DNA of 25,995 nucleotides from Smittium culicis (taxonomy: Eukaryota > Kickxellomycota > Harpellomycetes > Harpellales > Legeriomycetaceae): the NCBI GenBank assembly GCA_001970855.1, contig LSSN01006080.1, positions 1-25,995 on the forward strand. Direction: 5' to 3'. A model generated the notes under the pieces. That model saw only the letters and a program-made list of their open reading frames with translations, did not search any database and was not told the DNA's origin. The translations under genes and the position numbers were made by a program. How positions within the stretch are numbered: the first letter of the stretch is position 1; the number at the start of each line of letters is the position of its first letter. Below are positions 10,919-21,190 of the stretch, piece by piece.

Positions 10919-12310
10919 TAAATCATTCAAAAGATTGTAAAAAATATAATTTGAAAGCATTCATTATCCTGAACAAAAAAAAAGAAAAAGTTATCAAAAA
11001 ATTTTTATCACATAAGCTCGAAAAACCAAATATAATATCTCGAAATACTTTATTAGAAGGTATTGATATTACTCCAAATGAAATAAGCAATTTCAAATCG
11101 AACGAATCAAGAAAATTAGACATCTTAAAAACGTCTTTGAATCAATGTAGTTTTTTAGATAAAAAATCAAAGAAAAATTATTTAATAAAAATTCTTATTT
11201 TATCAAGATAAAAAATTCTGAATTCGAATTATGTTTCTCGTGTAAACCCTCTTTAGAAAAGGGAAATTTTTTATACTTCGACGAAAATTATAAATTAATT
11301 GTGTATGGATATCATGTAATAGAAGTAGGATATTCGAATTTTAATCGAAAGAATTTTTCGTTATCGATCTGTATTACTGAAAATTGATCTGAATACATTT
11401 AATGTTGGATATTTAAGATCCTTAAAAAAAATTTTAATAAATTAGGAATATCGCTTTCACCTGAAATATTCACTTCAGATAATGAAATTTTTATCACAAT
11501 CTCTATTAATAAAATATTCCCTGAATCTCAAAGAATTAATTTTTTTTTTTCATACTCTCAAATCAATAATATCTTTCTCAGAAAGATATAAAAATAGTAA
11601 AATCGAAATAGTATAAGAATTTTTTTTTCAATGAATCTAGAGCAAAAATATGTTTCACAAATCATTTGAGTTATTTTTGGAGAAATGGACTGATAGAATA
11701 TCAGGAAAAATTATCATCGATTACATTAAATATAATTTTTTTAATCGAAATAAAAATTGGTATGAGGGAGCAAACATAATCTGTCCTAGTACAAACTATG
11801 CTATCAGAAGATTTGATTTTAAAATGAAAGTCGACTAACTTTTTTATAGAACAAAAAAAATTTTTTAATTTATAAAAATAGTAGAAATGTTAGAAGAATA
11901 TCAGAGTATACACAATCTAATAAATCCAGAGTATGATATCAATGAATATACTAATATTCACAAAAAATTAAATTATAAAAAATTTTATAACAGCAACGAT
12001 ATTTTGGTTTACTTGTTTCAAAGCGAAAATGATTTATAATTGATTTATCAAGCTGTTATTTTCAACTTTAACACTTTCAATAGCATGTGCATTAAGTTAT
12101 ATGGACAATAGATAGTTTATCCAAAGAAAAACATTGAAAGCTTAATAGATATTCTGCTCGTGTAAAATTTTTTTCAAGAAAAAAAAAAGCTTGCATGTAT
12201 ATAAAATCTTAGCTGAGCAAGGTAAAAGAGAAATAGTTTCTTAAACCATACTTAGTTTAAAAAATAAAAGAGGATGAAAAAGATATATTAAAATAGTGAT
12301 ACGACTAGAT
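10919..12310 (+). pseudogene. MULE (Mutator-like) transposase, decayed
   Basis: This is the DDE transposase of a Mutator-like DNA element. Segments appear in family order but in shifting frames. The helical region before the catalytic domain contains KPNIISRNTLLEGID (about 11020-11065). The core starts with YFDENYKLIVYGYHVIEVG and NRKNFSLSICITEN (about 11270-11375), with the first catalytic Asp apparently kept. The second part contains SLSPEIFTSDNEIF and FPESQRINFFFHTLK (about 11452-11560), with the second Asp kept. The C-terminal region contains FELFLEKWTDR then NWYEGANIICPSTNYAI (about 11660-11812), and KIVEMLEEYQSIHN near 11875. A basic KNKRG tail lies near 12265. Stops and frameshifts are frequent. 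I did not find the inverted repeats of the element. Confidence 0.8.
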
Positions 12311-12754
12311 TTTGGACAACTTTTAATTTGATTATTTTATTTTTTTAACTATATATATAATCACAGCATTAATTAAAAAATTAGAATAAGATTATATATA
12401 ATAAATAAAACAATTAAAACCATATTATAAATCTTTAAATTTAAAAATAATCTTTTTTTGCCTCGATTTACTTTCTTATAAGTTCCATAAAAGGATATTT
12501 TATTAATAAGTGATAAAAAATTTTAATAAAAATCATAAAATATATTTTCCGAATAAAGTTCACCGAGTAATCAATTTATTATTTTTTGAATATTGCAACT
12601 GGTTAAGTTGTTTTATTTACTGAGCTAAGGGAATTTATTGTAAAATCAAAAAATTCGCTATTTTTTTAGACGCTATTTTAAACAATCAAGAAATAAAATC
12701 AATCTATAAACAATGTATCCCAATCAGCTTTTTAATTAAAACTAAAGATATACC

Positions 12755-12893
12755 ATCTAAAACTAGCAAATTGAATTTATTTCCCCAAGTTTGTCGGAAA
12801 ATTACAAAATTTTAAAGGGTTTTCGTTGGACAATTTCGAAAAATGTGGTAAAAAATCTTAATCTGTGAAGAATCTACTATTTCTATGCAAATA
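12755..12893. repeat. Degenerate direct repeat, copy A
   Basis: It matches 12993-13128 along its whole length in the same orientation, for example ATCTAAAACTAGCAAA against ATCTAACACTAGCAAA, the shared TTTTAAAG core, and TATGCAAATA against TATCGCAAATA. There are many substitutions and small indels. The copies lie about 238 bp apart. It may be a remnant of a tandem satellite or a duplicated piece of a dead element. No coding sense is recognised. Confidence 0.7.
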
Positions 12894-12992
12894 TTTTTTT
12901 TTGTTTCAGCTTTAGTCTTATCCATTAAATAATAAAAACAGATAAAAAAATATTGACAGATTAAAGTTGTAATTTAAACAATATAAAAAATG

Positions 12993-13128
12993 ATCTAACA
13001 CTAGCAAATATGATTTAACTTACCAAATTACGGGGAGAATGAGTAATTTTAAAGGATTTTCATTGAAAAATTTCAAAAATCTGGAAAAATACCTATTCTT
13101 GGCAAATTGACTATTTATATCGCAAATA
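12993..13128. repeat. Degenerate direct repeat, copy B
   Basis: Partner of 12755-12893; see that entry. No third copy was seen in the flanks. Confidence 0.7.
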
Positions 13129-14861
13129 GTACAATTGTGAAAAAAAAATTTACCTTTCTATATTTAAAAACAACAATTTCTTAATTATTCGGTTCCATTA
13201 AATATTTAAAAGTAAAATCATAAATAATTTAGTATATTAGATATTTTTTAATTGATTTTTTAGTTTTTTCTTCAGTAAATAAATTTTCAGTTCTTTCGAG
13301 CTTCAATTATTTTAATCCCCATATATTTATATCATGGATAAGGTTTTATCTATTCCATATAATAAATTTAATAAAATATAGAATTTATAAACTATAATAT
13401 TAGTTGATTCAGTTTTATGATTGATTTTTATAGTTTAAAAAGAAAAAAAGTTAAAAAGATTATTTAACTTAATTATTTAAAAAATAAAATGGATCTTAAT
13501 TTCGTGATATTCCAAGCCCTAACCTTTGAATGAGAGATAATATGTGAGATTTAATAATAAAATGATTTTTTAAAATAAGATATAAATCTAATTTTTATGA
13601 CTTTTAAATTATGATTAATTTGAAGTTTTAATCAATTAATTTAAGTGAAAAAATTGCTCATATAATCAATATGAGATTATTTTTCTCCAAGTAGGATTAA
13701 AAATTAATTTTTTATTTTTAAGAATGAGATAAAATGAATTAATTATAATTCATAATAAAGGAATCTTAAATCCAGTATAATGTAATGATAAAACAATAAT
13801 TAAAATTTCTACAAAGCAATTAATTTATGATTAGTCAAATATTCTATAGAAAAAAGATTCATATTATCTATCATATATTATGATTCAATAAAATTTAGAT
13901 CTCGCGATAAATATATAATTCGAGATAAAAATGATTGATACCTACAAAAATTAGTCTTGATATAAAATTAAAGTTACATAAATGAGATTAATGTGATAAT
14001 AATAAAATTGAAAATTTTATAGTAGTTTAAATTGATAATTTCTAAATTGCATAGTAATTAATTTATACTATACTGATTTAATTTACATAAATTTACTCGT
14101 ATAATTACTTTAATTAAAATAAATTAATATTAGGCCTATCGTTCATATTTTTTAATAAAATTAGTGTTTAGTTATGTTTAAAATTTATACAAGCTATCAA
14201 AGAATACGAAAAACCATTCTCGGTACCCCGCAATTCTTTTTTTGACATCTCATTAAATATCAGTATTGAAGATTAAATAATTAGTATCGAAAGCAAGATA
14301 GCTTTAATTTAATAATACAGATTCTGATAGTATATTCTAAAAATATCTATTAGATAAAAATAGTAAAATAGATATATAATAATTTGATTATATATGAATT
14401 ATGCAACACATTATATCTATCATAAGAATCTACGAATTATTTCAATACATTCTGTGAATAAACATCCGACTGATAATATAATAAATTTATTCTAAAAAAA
14501 ATGATACATTGGATAGAAGGTGCCTAGATTTAATTTTATGTTTTTGATCAATAATCATTTAATGTTATCTAATCATTGATTATTAATCAATTGAAAACTA
14601 TTAAAATCTTTCTTAGAAACCAACAAATGCTTATTAATTATTGATTTTTAATCGCTATATAACTTCAAGTGTGAAATTTACTATCAAAAGTATTAAAAAT
14701 TTTTTTGACTTTTAAACTTAGTATCAATTACATGTTCGTCATCAAAACAAAATATTTTTACTTGAGAAAAATAAGTATAAATTACAAAAACGACTATTAT
14801 TAATGAAAATTATGACCAATCTATATTATTTTAACTACCATAAAATCCAACATTAAAAACT
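13129..14861. other. AT-rich DNA, no gene recognised
   Basis: Frequent stops on both strands and no recognised domain. It may be older element debris. 12311-12754 is similar. Confidence 0.4.
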
Positions 14862-14960
14862 AAATAAAACTAAAATTAATAATAAATAACACTATAATTA
14901 ATAATAAATAAAACTATAATTAATAATAAATAAAACTATAATTAATAATAAATAAAACTA
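14862..14960. repeat. 22-bp AT-rich minisatellite
   Basis: About 4.5 tandem copies of a 22-bp unit (AAATAAAACTATAATTAATAAT in permuted form). The leftmost copies diverge and the right copies are nearly identical. Confidence 0.9.
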
Positions 14961-15435
14961 CCTCTTTAATACAATCAACTATGTCAAATCAGCTAACAAT
15001 AAAAAAACTATTCTCAGCTATCCTCCGATTTGTCTAAAATGGTTTAGATATATGAATTTTATTATTACATATTTCTATTAAGATTATGTTTAGTTATGAA
15101 GAATATTAAAAATTGATTAACGTCCAATTATAACAAAAAATTATACTCATTTACAAAAATTGAATAATTGTGCTTAAGAAAAATAAGTATAAATAGACAT
15201 CAACCATTGTGCTTAATAAGGATAATGGATTAGCTTTATCATTTAAACCACCATAACAATAAATTCTTTAAAAATTACAATTACTAAACAAAAATTATCT
15301 TTTTAACAAAATCAACTATGGTAAACCAGTTACAAATCAAAATCAGGCTTAACCATCGCCGGTTCTCTTGACAATAACTATCACTTCTGCCGAAAATACA
15401 GGCAGGTTCCGGTTCGAGTAAGGAAGAAAATTTTT

Positions 15436-15517
15436 GTCAGTATGTTTGAGTGACAAAGGAGATAGACTTGGAATCTATTGTACTCTGTCTGCAGAGGTCT
15501 AATTTCTGTTACTTGAA
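15436..15517 (+). pseudogene. Decayed type II tRNA (serine-like body)
   Basis: The 82-base stretch has the layout of a serine tRNA. D-arm remnant GAGTGACAAAGG is followed by an intact 5-bp anticodon stem ATAGA/TCTAT around CTTGGAA, then a long variable arm remnant (GTACTCTGTCTGC) and a T-arm remnant (GAGGTCTAATTTCTG), with acceptor remnants at both ends. It closely follows the plan of fungal Ser(UGA) genes. Compared with the usual serine body, most changes are C-to-T or G-to-A, and they destroy boxes A and B, so it is unlikely to be transcribed. Read literally, the loop gives anticodon UGG, whereas Ser(UGA) genes have CTTGAAA. A tRNA-derived SINE is an alternative. Confidence 0.6.
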
Positions 15518-15940
15518 ATCGTTACTTTTGTATATCATCGTATATACAATAATTGAAGAGTCAAATTAAGCTATTGATTTGAAAATAAATTTTCATATTT
15601 TTTTTTTGATGATCTGATTAAGAAATTTAATTATGATTCAAAGTTATTATAGTAGTTCGATTTTTTATTTAAATATTCATAGGAATCATTATATTGAATC
15701 TACTTCTTTTAACCATAATAAAAAGCTATTATTGGCAATTATTTGTATCAAAATCTAGTAAATACACTAAAAAAAACTAATTATAAGAGCCAATAATTTT
15801 TGTTTCAACATTGGATCCCGATACAAATAAATGTAGGTATTATAAATTTATAAAACACACAGCTAATAATAGTGTTTCATAAGAATCTTGAAAAAAATTA
15901 AATATTTAGTGATTAACAAATTACAAAAAAATTTTTTTTG

Positions 15941-16194
15941 CCCATCCAGCTAATGGCTGTCAAATCCGACTTTTGATCTTTTTTCTGAACAGCAAATATG
16001 ATACTAAATGTTTATATCTATCTGATATCGCATTTTATTTGCCGATTTTGTTTTTTTGGTTTTGCTGATTCGAATCTCTACTAGATCCCCAGCCAAATGA
16101 CATAGTTCGTCCCATTCTTCAAATAACTGCCAAATACGACATCTGATCTATTTTCTGACCAGTAAAACTGATTTTACAGGTTTTTATCTATCTG
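15941..16194. repeat. Pair of 84-bp direct repeats, 170 bp apart
   Basis: 15941-16024 aligns without a gap to 16111-16194, at about 76% identity by hand count. Shared blocks include CAAAT(C/A)CGAC, TTTTCTGA(A/C)CAG and TATCTATCTG. The intervening 86 bp does not match. A 170-bp tandem unit with one partly lost copy is one reading. It lies just upstream of the gag relic, so it could be leader or LTR sequence. Confidence 0.65.
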
Positions 16195-16229
16195 TCTCTT
16201 CCAATTAAAAAATTTTCAGTTATTTTATC

Positions 16230-17010
16230 ATCAGAATGAAATACTAAACTCTTGAAGATAAGATTTTTCATGGTAAATTTACAGAAGATACAGATTGTTT
16301 CATAAAACGCTATGAGTGCTTTGTAATTTCGTGATGTTGGACTGATTCATATTTTTTTAATTATCGCGTTTTATTTTTGGAAATACGCTCTATATCATGG
16401 TATGAAATTCAAATTTCTGAAATCCACGTCTGAGAATCGTTAAAATTCAGGTTCAAAGTTGTCTTCACAGACAAGGTTGAATTAATTTTATCATGGAATA
16501 ACATTAATTTGTCTAGTATAGGTTAAAATTCGTGGAAATAAAAGGTAACATAAAATATTTATTCGAAAAAGCAAAGATTGTTTCTGCTAAAAAAAGTTTT
16601 GATATTTGGGAAAATCGCTTCTAACCTACCATAGAAAAAAAATTACCAAAAATTAAATTTTTTCGTGGAAAAAAGCTATTGAATTAATAACTAAGAAAAA
16701 ATGGGAAAACTTATCATTGATCCCAAATCAAATAGTGGTGAGAAAAAAATGTTCGTTAAAGATTTTGGTCCATTAGAGACTCTAATTCAAAGATTAGACT
16801 AGTTTGGTTTAAATATGCTGAACAAATATCGTAATTTTAACTATAAAAACCATACTAAATTTAAATAGAATAACACTTATGTGAAAATTTTTCAATTTAT
16901 CCACCGTTAAGATTATAGTAAAGTAAATTAATTAATTATTGATAAAAAAAAAACGCTATAAAAAGAATCCCCATAGCCTGGTAACTAATACCCAAAATGA
17001 AGAGATCAAC
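16230..17010 (+). pseudogene. Ty3/gypsy-type gag relic
   Basis: From 16254 a segment reads EDKIFHGKFTEDTDCFIKRY, followed in another frame by WTDSYFFNYRVLFLE (from 16337) and SWYEIQISEI. This is the pattern of the capsid region of LTR-retrotransposon gag proteins: (F/G)K(F)xED...FIxRYE, then a tryptophan-rich WY motif. Further on, about 16740-16860 keeps GEKKMFVKDFGPLETLIQRL and GLNMLNKY. Around 16950-16990 a frame with RYKKNPHSL could be a ruined zinc knuckle, but that is weak. Stops and shifts make it non-functional. It probably belongs with the pol relic downstream, though about 1.8 kb separates them. Confidence 0.6.
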
Positions 17011-17109
17011 TGTATCTAAGTATAAACCAACAAAATTATAGATAATTATATATTCATTGCCTAAAAAAGTACTAGCAGTGAAGTTACGCAAAAATTGCAA
17101 AAAAATAAC

Positions 17110-17506
17110 TAATTAAGGAACTCAAGGATAAACTCAAGATTCAAGAGTCAGCAGAAATCAAATTACCCTTATATTCAAATTCTTAATCAATAGTCCTAAA
17201 CCTATTCACTACTATAACAAACTTATCTCAAGTAAAACTCTTACAGGTTTAAATGAGTACAAGAAATGGGCTTACGAGCCTCTGAATGATATCAGGGACT
17301 AAAGATCTAGATAAAATCGAGATAGGAGAAAGTCTTAATACGAATTTCAAAGGACTGACCAAGATATTTGATGAAAGATATTGAGATATATTGTTTAAAG
17401 GTGCAGAGTGTTGAGCTATATCAACGATACTTTTGATAAAAATAGGGTTAGATGTTGATAATATATATATCCAAGAGTTAATAATTGCTGATGAAAACAT
17501 AAAATA
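17110..17506 (+). pseudogene. Coding relic with three in-frame TGA codons
   Basis: In + frames a protein-like stretch appears: LKDKLKIQESAEIKLPLYSN (about 17125-17185), then SPKPIHYYNKLISSKTL in another frame. From 17254 there is an 84-codon run broken only by TGA at 17284, 17371 and 17401 before its final TAA; it includes GTKDLDKIEIGESLNTNF and GLTKIFDERY. CGA-to-TGA changes would explain the stops. An 83-codon open frame on the opposite strand (17249-17500) looks like antisense, being Ser/Ile/Leu-rich. Family unknown; it may be part of the LTR element. Confidence 0.35.
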
Positions 17507-17569
17507 ATACCTTAGACACTAATACAAGATTAAGATAAAAATTACAGGCTAAAATTGTTCATCAAAAGT

Positions 17570-17707
17570 TTAAGTTTTAAATTTATGTTGAGGTATATCA
17601 TACTCCTCAGCTCTTGCAGTGGGGTTTTCAGTGTGAGAATCAAGTTCAGGGGTAGAAGTGGAATCATTGTTCTTAATATTGTTTTCAGGAAATATTTTAG
17701 ACATCAT
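17570..17707 (-). CDS. Small 45-aa open frame, polar and acidic, possibly a gag N-terminus
   Basis: The frame reads MMSKIFPENN...STSTPELDSHTENPTARAEEYD and ends in TAA. Its base composition is less AT-biased than its surroundings and its residues are Asn/Ser/Thr/Glu/Pro-rich, like the disordered N-terminus of some gag proteins. Two further stops follow within about 35 bp. It is on the opposite strand from the neighbouring gag relic, so if real it belongs to another element. It could also be chance. Confidence 0.25.
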   Translation of the reverse strand: MMSKIFPENNIKNNDSTSTPELDSHTENPTARAEEYDIPQHKFKT

Positions 17708-18660
17708 TTCGATTGATAAGATTTAATTATTTAGTTTTAAGCTTAGTTTATATGGTTTTATCTATATTGATTTTTAAAAAAAAATTAATACAAATTAAAA
17801 TTTGAAATTATATTTAAAATTATGGTTAAAGGCTAATTTATTTTTTATAAATTTTTTTATCCTGTATTATTTTTTTTATAAAAGTATTCAGAATAAGTAA
17901 GCTTAATTCTAGAATTGTAAAAAGATATCAAAAAAAAAAAAAAGAATTATTTTATTTAATTATCATTTTTTCTGTTAATTTTATTAGGATTTCAAGTTTT
18001 ATTTTTAATGATCTTAAATTTTCTCTTATCAATTTTATAAAAAAAACTCGACTTCTTTCAGAAAAGAATTTTCTGTAGTTGTTTATCAGGAAAAAATACC
18101 TTTGCTATTTTTTATTTTTATGTTTACGTTTATTGAAGTTGTTTGACTTGGCTAGATTTTGTCAATATCTTATAAGTAGATAAATTGAAGGTTAGATTAT
18201 TATTTTTTTTCTTTTCTCTTTGATCTGATGTTATTAGTACACAAAAAATCGATAAATTTAGACAATTGTAGTATGTGATTTTTAGAAATCTAATCTATCT
18301 TTGATCTTTGTTATTTATAATTTTACCTTGAAAAAAAAAAAAACTATTTTTCTTTCTTATTTCTTATTAGTATACTAAATAGTGGCTTATAAATACTAAA
18401 CAAATTATGGATAAATAATAACGGATGATTTAGATAAATATTCTTTCTAGTTCATGCTATGTTATTATGTAACCGATTTCGAGTTTTTTTTTTTGAATTC
18501 TTTGTATTTTGATTATTTTAAATTAAAATTAAAATTACAAGTAATTTGTATAAGTAAATAAAAATGATTAACTAGCCTCCAAAGAATTTATTCTGATGAA
18601 TAAAATTCTGAATGATAAATGAAATTAATATTTCCTAATCGCTATCACATAAATATAAGC
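17708..18660. other. T-rich spacer, no gene recognised
   Basis: Strongly T-rich on the + strand with many A and T runs. I see no domain and no clear LTR ends. It lies between gag-like relics and the pol relic, so part of it may be decayed retrotransposon. Confidence 0.35.
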
Positions 18661-18724
18661 CTGTGCTAATTCTAGGCACAGAGTGGTTCTCGTGATATAA
18701 TAATATCATCTGCCTTTAGCAGAT
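18661..18724. other. Three consecutive hairpins
   Basis: CTGTGC (18661-18666) pairs with GCACAG (18676-18681), and inner TA/TA pairs extend it. TGATAT (18693-18698) pairs with ATATCA (18703-18708) around AATA. ATCTGC (18708-18713) pairs with GCAGAT (18719-18724) around CTTTA. All three stems are perfect and packed into 64 bp, just upstream of the pol relic. Function unknown. Confidence 0.6.
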
Positions 18725-19382
18725 AATTCGTACTAAAAGAAAAAAAATTGTGGATTTAGTATTGAAAATATCGGAAATTGCTAAAGAGAAGAAATATAGG
18801 ATATTATAGAAATATACGGCTTTTCAAACAAAGTAGAAAAAGATGATAAAAAAAATTGAATTCTCAGAGATAGTGGCTTTAGTAGATAAATACGTTAGCT
18901 TTTTTGGACCTGAATTATCTGATTTAGCTCAAAAAACATTTTTGAGCATGAAATAGACACTGGAAATGCAACAATTATTTTGTTGCACACATTTAATATA
19001 AAAAATAATGTTAAAGACAACGTTAGAGCTGAACTAAAAGTCTTGGAGGATCAAGGAATAATCGAAAAGTGCCAATCAGAATGGTGCGTTATAATATTCT
19101 AATTTCGAAAAAAGACGATAAAATCAGTATATGCTCTAATTATTGAAAGTATACGTAATAAAAAAAAAGTATAAATACCCCTTACCTAGGGTAGATGTAA
19201 TTTTTATCGTCTTTCCAGGTTCAGCAATTTTTATTACGTACGACTCAATTTGTGGACTTTTTCAAGTAGCCTAGAAAACCTAGTAAAAAACTAAAACTGC
19301 GTTTGGATACCCTGGTGGAGGAGTTTTCTGTTATAAATTTTTCGTAGAATGGTTTAAACTACGTACCTAGTTTATATTTTAG

Positions 19383-19743
19383 TTTTGCTAGGATTTTTTT
19401 TGCTTGAAGCTATTTAGTCTTATGGCTTTTTTGTTATAAGTTTTATACTATTTATTTTTCTTTAAACAAGTTTTAAAAAATTTTATTATATTGGAATGAG
19501 GTTATCCTCTATTGATACCCAAAATCTCTTTATATATGTAAATAAAACATAATAATTAAAATAAAATGAACTCGAGTAAATTGTCACCGGGTGTTTCTTA
19601 GTGACATATCTAGCGTCACCTTCGGGTATTGATTAAACCATTGGGTATGATGGAACAGATAACTACTGTTCCACCTTGTCACAGATTCTCTCTGTGACAA
19701 ATTTATTCCTATTGGGCTCAATAATAGCCAAAATATATTAAAG
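19383..19743. mobile_element. ~360-bp hairpin-rich insertion inside the RT domain
   Basis: RT homology stops after the PSxxFQ-like region (19365-19382) and resumes at about 19745, so this segment interrupts the gene. The left half is AT-rich and the right half carries strong hairpins (19582-19723). The flanks ATATTTTAG (19374-19382) and ATATTAAAG (19735-19743) could be a worn 9-bp target duplication. Alternatively TGCTAGG (19386) and ATAGCCA (ending 19730) could mark a solo LTR. No poly-A tail or coding sequence is seen. Class unresolved: MITE, SINE or solo LTR. Confidence 0.6.
19582..19723. other. Series of strong hairpins within the insertion
   Basis: TGTCAC (19582-19587) pairs with GTGACA (19601-19606). 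TGGAACAG (19651-19658) pairs with CTGTTCCA (19666-19673) around a 7-nt loop. TTGTCACAGA (19676-19685) pairs with TCTGTGACAA (19691-19700) around TTCTC, a perfect 10-bp stem. TATTG (19710-19714) pairs with CAATA (19719-19723). The two longest share the inner ACAG...CTGT and are only 2 bp apart. Confidence 0.8.
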
Positions 19744-21190
19744 AGCCTTATTTAAACCGCTCTCGCTCCAGTTTTATGGGAAATTGATTTAGTCTTTGTA
19801 GAAGATATAACCATAAATTCATAAGCTTAAAAAGATCACATCAAGGATCTAGAATCTTATTTAAATTCATCAAGATCAATTAAATTAAAATTGAAAACAA
19901 AAAAACACTTTTGCAAAGAATTAACTCAACTATTTAGAGCACACCATCTCAAAAGATGGAATTGAAACTAAAAAAATCTAAATGAAAGTGTAAAGAGCTC
20001 AACACCCAAGGAATCTTAAAGAGAAACAGTAATTTTTAGGCTTGGTGGGATATTATAGAATTTCGTTTCCGATTTTAGTAAAACAACTTTCCAACTAAAA
20101 AAAACACCTAAGGAAAAACTTGAAACGGTATTGAAGTGAAAATTACAGTTTAGAAACAGAAAAAATCAAAGTGGGCATTTCACAAGATCCTATACTAGCA
20201 CATAAAAATTTGGATAAATAATTTATACTCACCAGAGGTGCAAGTAATAATGATTTATATGCTATAGCATTAAATAAATATAACAACAAAGAAAAAAAAC
20301 GACTGCTTATTGTAGTTTTTCCTTAAGCTTGTTCAAAAAGAGTCATTCTATTTTAAATTTTAAAGGATTGGTAGTGGTTTGGTGAATAAATTTACGGTGT
20401 AACAGATCGCTAAGCAATAGTTCAATTGTTCAAAAAAAAAAAAGAGCTTACAGGAAAATTGGCAAAGTGAGATAATCAACTAAGAGATTATTCCTTAAAC
20501 ATAATTCATAGGCCTGGTGAGAGTAATCCTGCTGACTATCTTGGTAGAAATATGCATGAGGAAAATAAAATTAAAGATACAATACTTCAATAAATTTGAA
20601 TATTGTAGTGTAAAGAAAAATTTATTTACCCAGTCAATCAATTAAAAGTAAATAGAAAAAATCTGAGGAACAGATTCAAAATTCTTGTGACAATAAAAAC
20701 TATATTTATAAAAAACCAAAGAAGCTTGGAATCTTAAACGTATTACATCAGAAAAATTCGAAGTTTAAAGTAAAAAAAAATTATAGAGAGTCACAATAGT
20801 ATTTCAAATACGTTGGAAAGAGTAAGGTATTTCTTTTATGGTATTCGAATATACAGTATAGTAAACGAAGTGGTTATTCATGTGATATAAGTCAACAATG
20901 TTATAAATGTTCTACCAAAAAAAGAAAAGAATTCGTGCTAATAACCGCTCAAAATTCATTCAATATAGTCGGTATAGACTCAGTCGAGCCAAAAAGCCCA
21001 ATTTATAAATAAAATAATGTTTTTATAATGGCAGAGGATGAATATGCTACTAAAAGGCCTATCGAAAGAGCGGTAGAAAAAAATTCAAACTAAAACAGTA
21101 GTTAATTTCATAACTACAGACACAGTAAAACACTTTGGAGTTCCAAACATACTAATTTCTCATAGAGATTCCAAACTATTAAGAAATTCA

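Larger units (their letters stand above)
18780..21190 (+). pseudogene. Ty3/gypsy pol relic: RT, RNase H, integrase
   Basis: Pol domains appear in the order of Ty3/gypsy elements, broken by stops and frameshifts. Connection: EFSEIVALVDKYVSFFGPEL from 18858. RT: FEHEIDTGNA, LKVLEDQGIIEKCQSEW, YPLPRVD, then FITYDSICGLFQV with the first Asp at 19242. The palm is interrupted by the insertion at 19383-19743 and resumes with ALAPVLWEIDLVF. The YVDD box is FVED (19795-19806). RNase H: FLGLVGYYRISFP near 20035, then FILTRGASNNDLYAI with Gly (20237) where the family has Asp in TTDAS; HRPGESNPADYL follows near 20510. Integrase: TLERVRYFFYG, Cys-Tyr-Lys-Cys (20899-20910), GIDSVEP with its Asp at 20977, and HFGVPNILISHRDS, where the second catalytic Asp is His (21161). 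It is clearly dead. Confidence 0.88.

Noticed and set aside
15350..15430. Possible second tRNA with GGTTCGAG and a CTGCC/GGCAG stem
   Set aside because: The T-arm 3' half (AAGG) does not pair as needed, and no D-arm or acceptor could be laid out.
17249..17500. 83-codon ORF on the - strand
   Set aside because: Composition is Ser/Ile/Leu-rich, typical of antisense to a coding relic. The + frame is more protein-like.
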